DNA of 64,000 bases from Roseivirga echinicomitans (GTDB taxonomy: Bacteria; Bacteroidota; Bacteroidia; Cytophagales; Cyclobacteriaceae), in assembly GCF_001592935.1 (NCBI RefSeq), contig NZ_LRDB01000050.1:1-64000 (forward strand), written 5' to 3'. The notes beneath the pieces were generated by a model, which worked only from the letters and a program-made list of their open reading frames with translations, searched no databases and had not been told where the DNA came from. How positions within the stretch are numbered: the stretch's first letter is position 1; each line of letters opens with the position of its first letter. This document shows positions 61,558 through 64,000 of this stretch, in pieces. A program made the position numbers and the translations under genes.

Positions 61558-63900
61558 ATGCTACGAAACTACATCAAAGTCGCTTTTAGAAACCTGAGAA
61601 GAAACAAGCTCTATGCAGGCCTGAACATCCTTGGACTGAGTATCGGTTTGGGGTCATTCTTTATCATCTATCTCTTTCTTCAGAATGAATTGGCCTATGA
61701 TCAGTTTCATGAAAAGAAAGACAGGATTTTCAGGGTAGTTCAGGTTAGCGAAATAGATGGTGGAGAGGAAAAGACGAGTAGTCTTAGCTCTGCTTTTGGC
61801 CCAGTGGCAAAGGATGAAATCCCCGAAATAGAAGCTTTCAGTAGGCTCGATAACTCCCAAGTGAGTATAGTAGTCAAAGGAGTTCAAGATTCTATCGGAC
61901 GCGTACACAGTGCGGCCATTGACCGAGGATTTTTAGAATTCTTCGACCTTGATTTTGTCGCTGGCGATGTATCAGGGGCACTAAAGACTCCCAACTCTAT
62001 GCTAATGAATGAATCAAAAGCCATTCAATACTTTGGCAGTGCTAATGAGGCGCTTGGCAAGGTGGTTAAAGTGGGGCGTGTTGACTTGATCATTGATGGA
62101 GTATATAAAGACCTCCCAAATACCACCTCGATCAAAGCTGAAATCATTGCGCTACTCACCACTGTGAATGCTTGGAGAGGGGAGAATGGCTTTAATCAGT
62201 GGAGGGCCAGCTATGGAGACCAAACTTATTTTTTACTCAATAAAGGCGATCAAATAACAGAAGTGGAATCAAAACTCAATGACTTATATCAGGCCAATGC
62301 TAAGATTGAGAGTATGTCTTTGACGCTTCAGCCATTAGCTGATGTACATTTCTCTTTGGATGTAACAGGACGAGTAACAGAAAAGACGGATCGTCAGTAC
62401 ATTTTTATTTTCACACTAGTTGCTGCATTTATACTCATCTGCTCTGTGTTTAACTATATAAGTCTTGCACTTTCTCAATCTATTGAGAGAACTAAAGAAA
62501 TTGGTGTAAGGAAGGTATCGGGTGCTAGGAATAAAGAGCTTTACACTCAATTTTTGATTGAGTCTGTCATTCAGGTGTTTTTCAGTTTCTTGGCCGCTAT
62601 CATTTTGGTAGAATTATTACTTCCGCAACTGGAAAGCCTTATCGATAGAAGTTTGGCCATTAGTGTTTTTGAACAACCAGAGTTTTTATTCAAGGGCTTA
62701 ATATTTTCTTTGATTATTGCCTGTCTGTGTGCTCTTTATCCTGCCTATTTAAGCACAAGGCTTAATGTGGTGAAGATTTTCAAAAACACTTCTAGTAATT
62801 TCTCAACAAAGAGGCTTATAGGTGTTGTCAGCATTTTCCAAATCGTAGTATTCATCGTGCTTATTTGTGTTTCATTTACGGCCAATCGTCAGATGGATTT
62901 TATGCGAAATGAAAACCTTGGTTTTGATAAAGACCAACAACTGATTTTGCACTTATCTCGAAAAGTAGGTGCGGAAGTATTTAAAAATGAGTTTCAATCT
63001 CTACCTGGAGTCAAGTCGGCTAGTTTAACAAGCTCAATACCAAGTAGGGTATCAGGATGGGGTAAATTCAGTGATTATGACTTTGGCTTTCATAATTTCG
63101 ATATTGACGAGGATTACCTTCAGACTTTAGGCATGTCTTTGATTGAAGGAAGAAATTTTGTTTTGGAAGATACCGATTCCTCAAGGGTAGTGATGATAAA
63201 TGAAACGGCTGTTCAAAAACTTGGCTTCAAAGGCTCAGCAATAGGAAAAACAATAAGACGAAATCAGGAGGACTTACGGATTGTAGGTGTTGTGAATGAT
63301 TTCCATTTTGTGTCTAAAAAAGAATCCGTTGAAGCTACATTATTTGAGCTTTTAGATAGAAATGCTTCGCTACTCGTCTTAAAGTTGGATAATGAAAGCA
63401 CCGTGTCCGTAGTGGATAACATCAAAGCCAAGTACTCAGACTTAACCAGTGGGGACCAAGCCAATTTCTTCTTTCTAGAAGACCAAATCAACGCCCAATA
63501 CAAACAAGAAAATGTAATGATTACCATGCTCAACACTTTTACAGTGATTGCAGCTTTGGTGGCTTTTATCGGCCTGTTCGGTATTGCAGGTTATTCAGTA
63601 AAACGTAGGTTAAAGGAAATGGGCATTCGTAAAGTGCTGGGAGCCGGTTTCTTCAGTATTCAAAAGGTGCTGAATGTTTCAAGTGTATGGAAACTACTGA
63701 TTGCGGTTATCATTTCAGTGCCAGTGGTTGTCTATTGGATGGACAATTGGCTTAGTTCTTTTGCTTATCGCATTGAAATGCCTGTCTTCCTAATCTTCGG
63801 AGCCATTGCCGTTGCCTCTGTTGTGATTTTCATTACTGTTTCCATTCACAGCATAAAAGCTTACTTAATTAACCCAGTGGAGATATTGAAAGACGAATGA
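61558..63900 (+). CDS. MacB/FtsX-type permease, array member 9 (mosaic subgroup)
   Basis: This 780-residue permease differs from member 4 at only Ser21Gly and Tyr58Phe in the first 60 residues. Coupling loops are KEIGVRKVSGARNKEL and KEMGIRKVLGAGFFSI. It differs from member 8 at six of the last 133 positions. The first core contains VSEIDGGEEKTSSLSSAFG, unrelated to the equivalent part of member 8. It ends NPVEILKDE. It is the last complete gene in the window, but the spacer after it repeats the pattern seen before each earlier member. Confidence 0.93.
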   Translation: MLRNYIKVAFRNLRRNKLYAGLNILGLSIGLGSFFIIYLFLQNELAYDQFHEKKDRIFRVVQVSEIDGGEEKTSSLSSAFGPVAKDEIPEIEAFSRLDNSQVSIVVKGVQDSIGRVHSAAIDRGFLEFFDLDFVAGDVSGALKTPNSMLMNESKAIQYFGSANEALGKVVKVGRVDLIIDGVYKDLPNTTSIKAEIIALLTTVNAWRGENGFNQWRASYGDQTYFLLNKGDQITEVESKLNDLYQANAKIESMSLTLQPLADVHFSLDVTGRVTEKTDRQYIFIFTLVAAFILICSVFNYISLALSQSIERTKEIGVRKVSGARNKELYTQFLIESVIQVFFSFLAAIILVELLLPQLESLIDRSLAISVFEQPEFLFKGLIFSLIIACLCALYPAYLSTRLNVVKIFKNTSSNFSTKRLIGVVSIFQIVVFIVLICVSFTANRQMDFMRNENLGFDKDQQLILHLSRKVGAEVFKNEFQSLPGVKSASLTSSIPSRVSGWGKFSDYDFGFHNFDIDEDYLQTLGMSLIEGRNFVLEDTDSSRVVMINETAVQKLGFKGSAIGKTIRRNQEDLRIVGVVNDFHFVSKKESVEATLFELLDRNASLLVLKLDNESTVSVVDNIKAKYSDLTSGDQANFFFLEDQINAQYKQENVMITMLNTFTVIAALVAFIGLFGIAGYSVKRRLKEMGIRKVLGAGFFSIQKVLNVSSVWKLLIAVIISVPVVVYWMDNWLSSFAYRIEMPVFLIFGAIAVASVVIFITVSIHSIKAYLINPVEILKDE

Positions 63901-64000
63901 AGCAATGAATTAAGGGATTAATGAAATAAGGTTGGAAGACCGAAGACGGGAGTCAGAAGTGGTTTTTCGTTTTCACTAATGACCAATTAACTAATAAACC
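63901..64000. repeat. Three-part spacer repeat running off the window
   Basis: A: CAATGAATTAAGGGATTAAT. B at 63930-63963: GGTTGGAAGACCGAAGACGG to CAGAAGTGG. C: CACTAATGACCAATTAACTA then ATAAACC at the last base. In earlier spacers about ten bases separate this point from a permease start codon. Confidence 0.8.

Noticed and set aside
48957-64000. Spacer repeats as a possible CRISPR-like array
   Set aside because: Repeat units are 7 bases or gene-plus-spacer sized, with no 20-50 base repeats separated by unique spacers and no cas genes.

Overview
The window looks like chromosome from a marine-type Bacteroidota, most likely a Cytophagales member (Roseivirga/Fulvivirga-like). This is an inference from protein content: MacB/FtsX permeases of about 790 residues, a PadR regulator coupled to a permease with a prefix domain, a fused S-adenosylmethionine decarboxylase-spermidine synthase, a secreted Asp-box protein, TopA with a Lys/Ala-rich tail, few Shine-Dalgarno sequences, and intergenic repeats of a Bacteroidota type. 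I saw no tRNA, rRNA, CRISPR array, transposase or phage gene.

Layout. 1-3183: a PadR-type repressor with a tandem operator and an overlapping permease gene. 3315-9163: a secreted Asp-box protein, a YfcC-type carrier and an ArgE-type deacetylase. 9282-13184: a tight five-gene run (metallo-hydrolase, patatin, PlsC-like acyltransferase, riboflavin synthase, o-succinylbenzoate synthase). 13291-17866: a large PAS histidine kinase with a stand-alone receiver. 18270-25893: an MFS transporter, a DUF1648 membrane protein coupled to a PET-hydrolase/cutinase-like enzyme, an acidic-tethered lipoprotein, a secreted glycosidase-like protein and a cupin. 26266-30144: a PLD-like gene broken by an in-frame TGA, repeats, and topA. 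30290-33186: sixA and a polyamine pair. 33381-37691: an acyl-CoA dehydrogenase, an APH-type kinase and a 3-hydroxyacyl-CoA dehydrogenase resembling a split ACAD10/11 pathway. 38026-41200: a histidine kinase and sigma-54 activator, then a DUF559 gene set in C-rich hairpin repeats.

41590-63900 is the standout region. Nine consecutive same-strand genes encode full-length (780-798 aa) MacB/FtsX-type permeases, and no ABC ATPase is visible anywhere in the window. Three of them (49084, 59087, 61558) share almost identical ends but have divergent periplasmic cores. The genes are separated by a recurring three-part spacer built on 7-bp periodic sequence. The last spacer runs off the window just where another permease start would be expected. 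The divergent sigma-54 two-component pair and a -24/-12-like site upstream of the first permease suggest a regulatory link, which is inference.

Other points to note are the PETase-like catalytic signature at 20235-21098, a 269-residue tandem duplication inside the PAS kinase, and several families of dispersed palindromic repeats.
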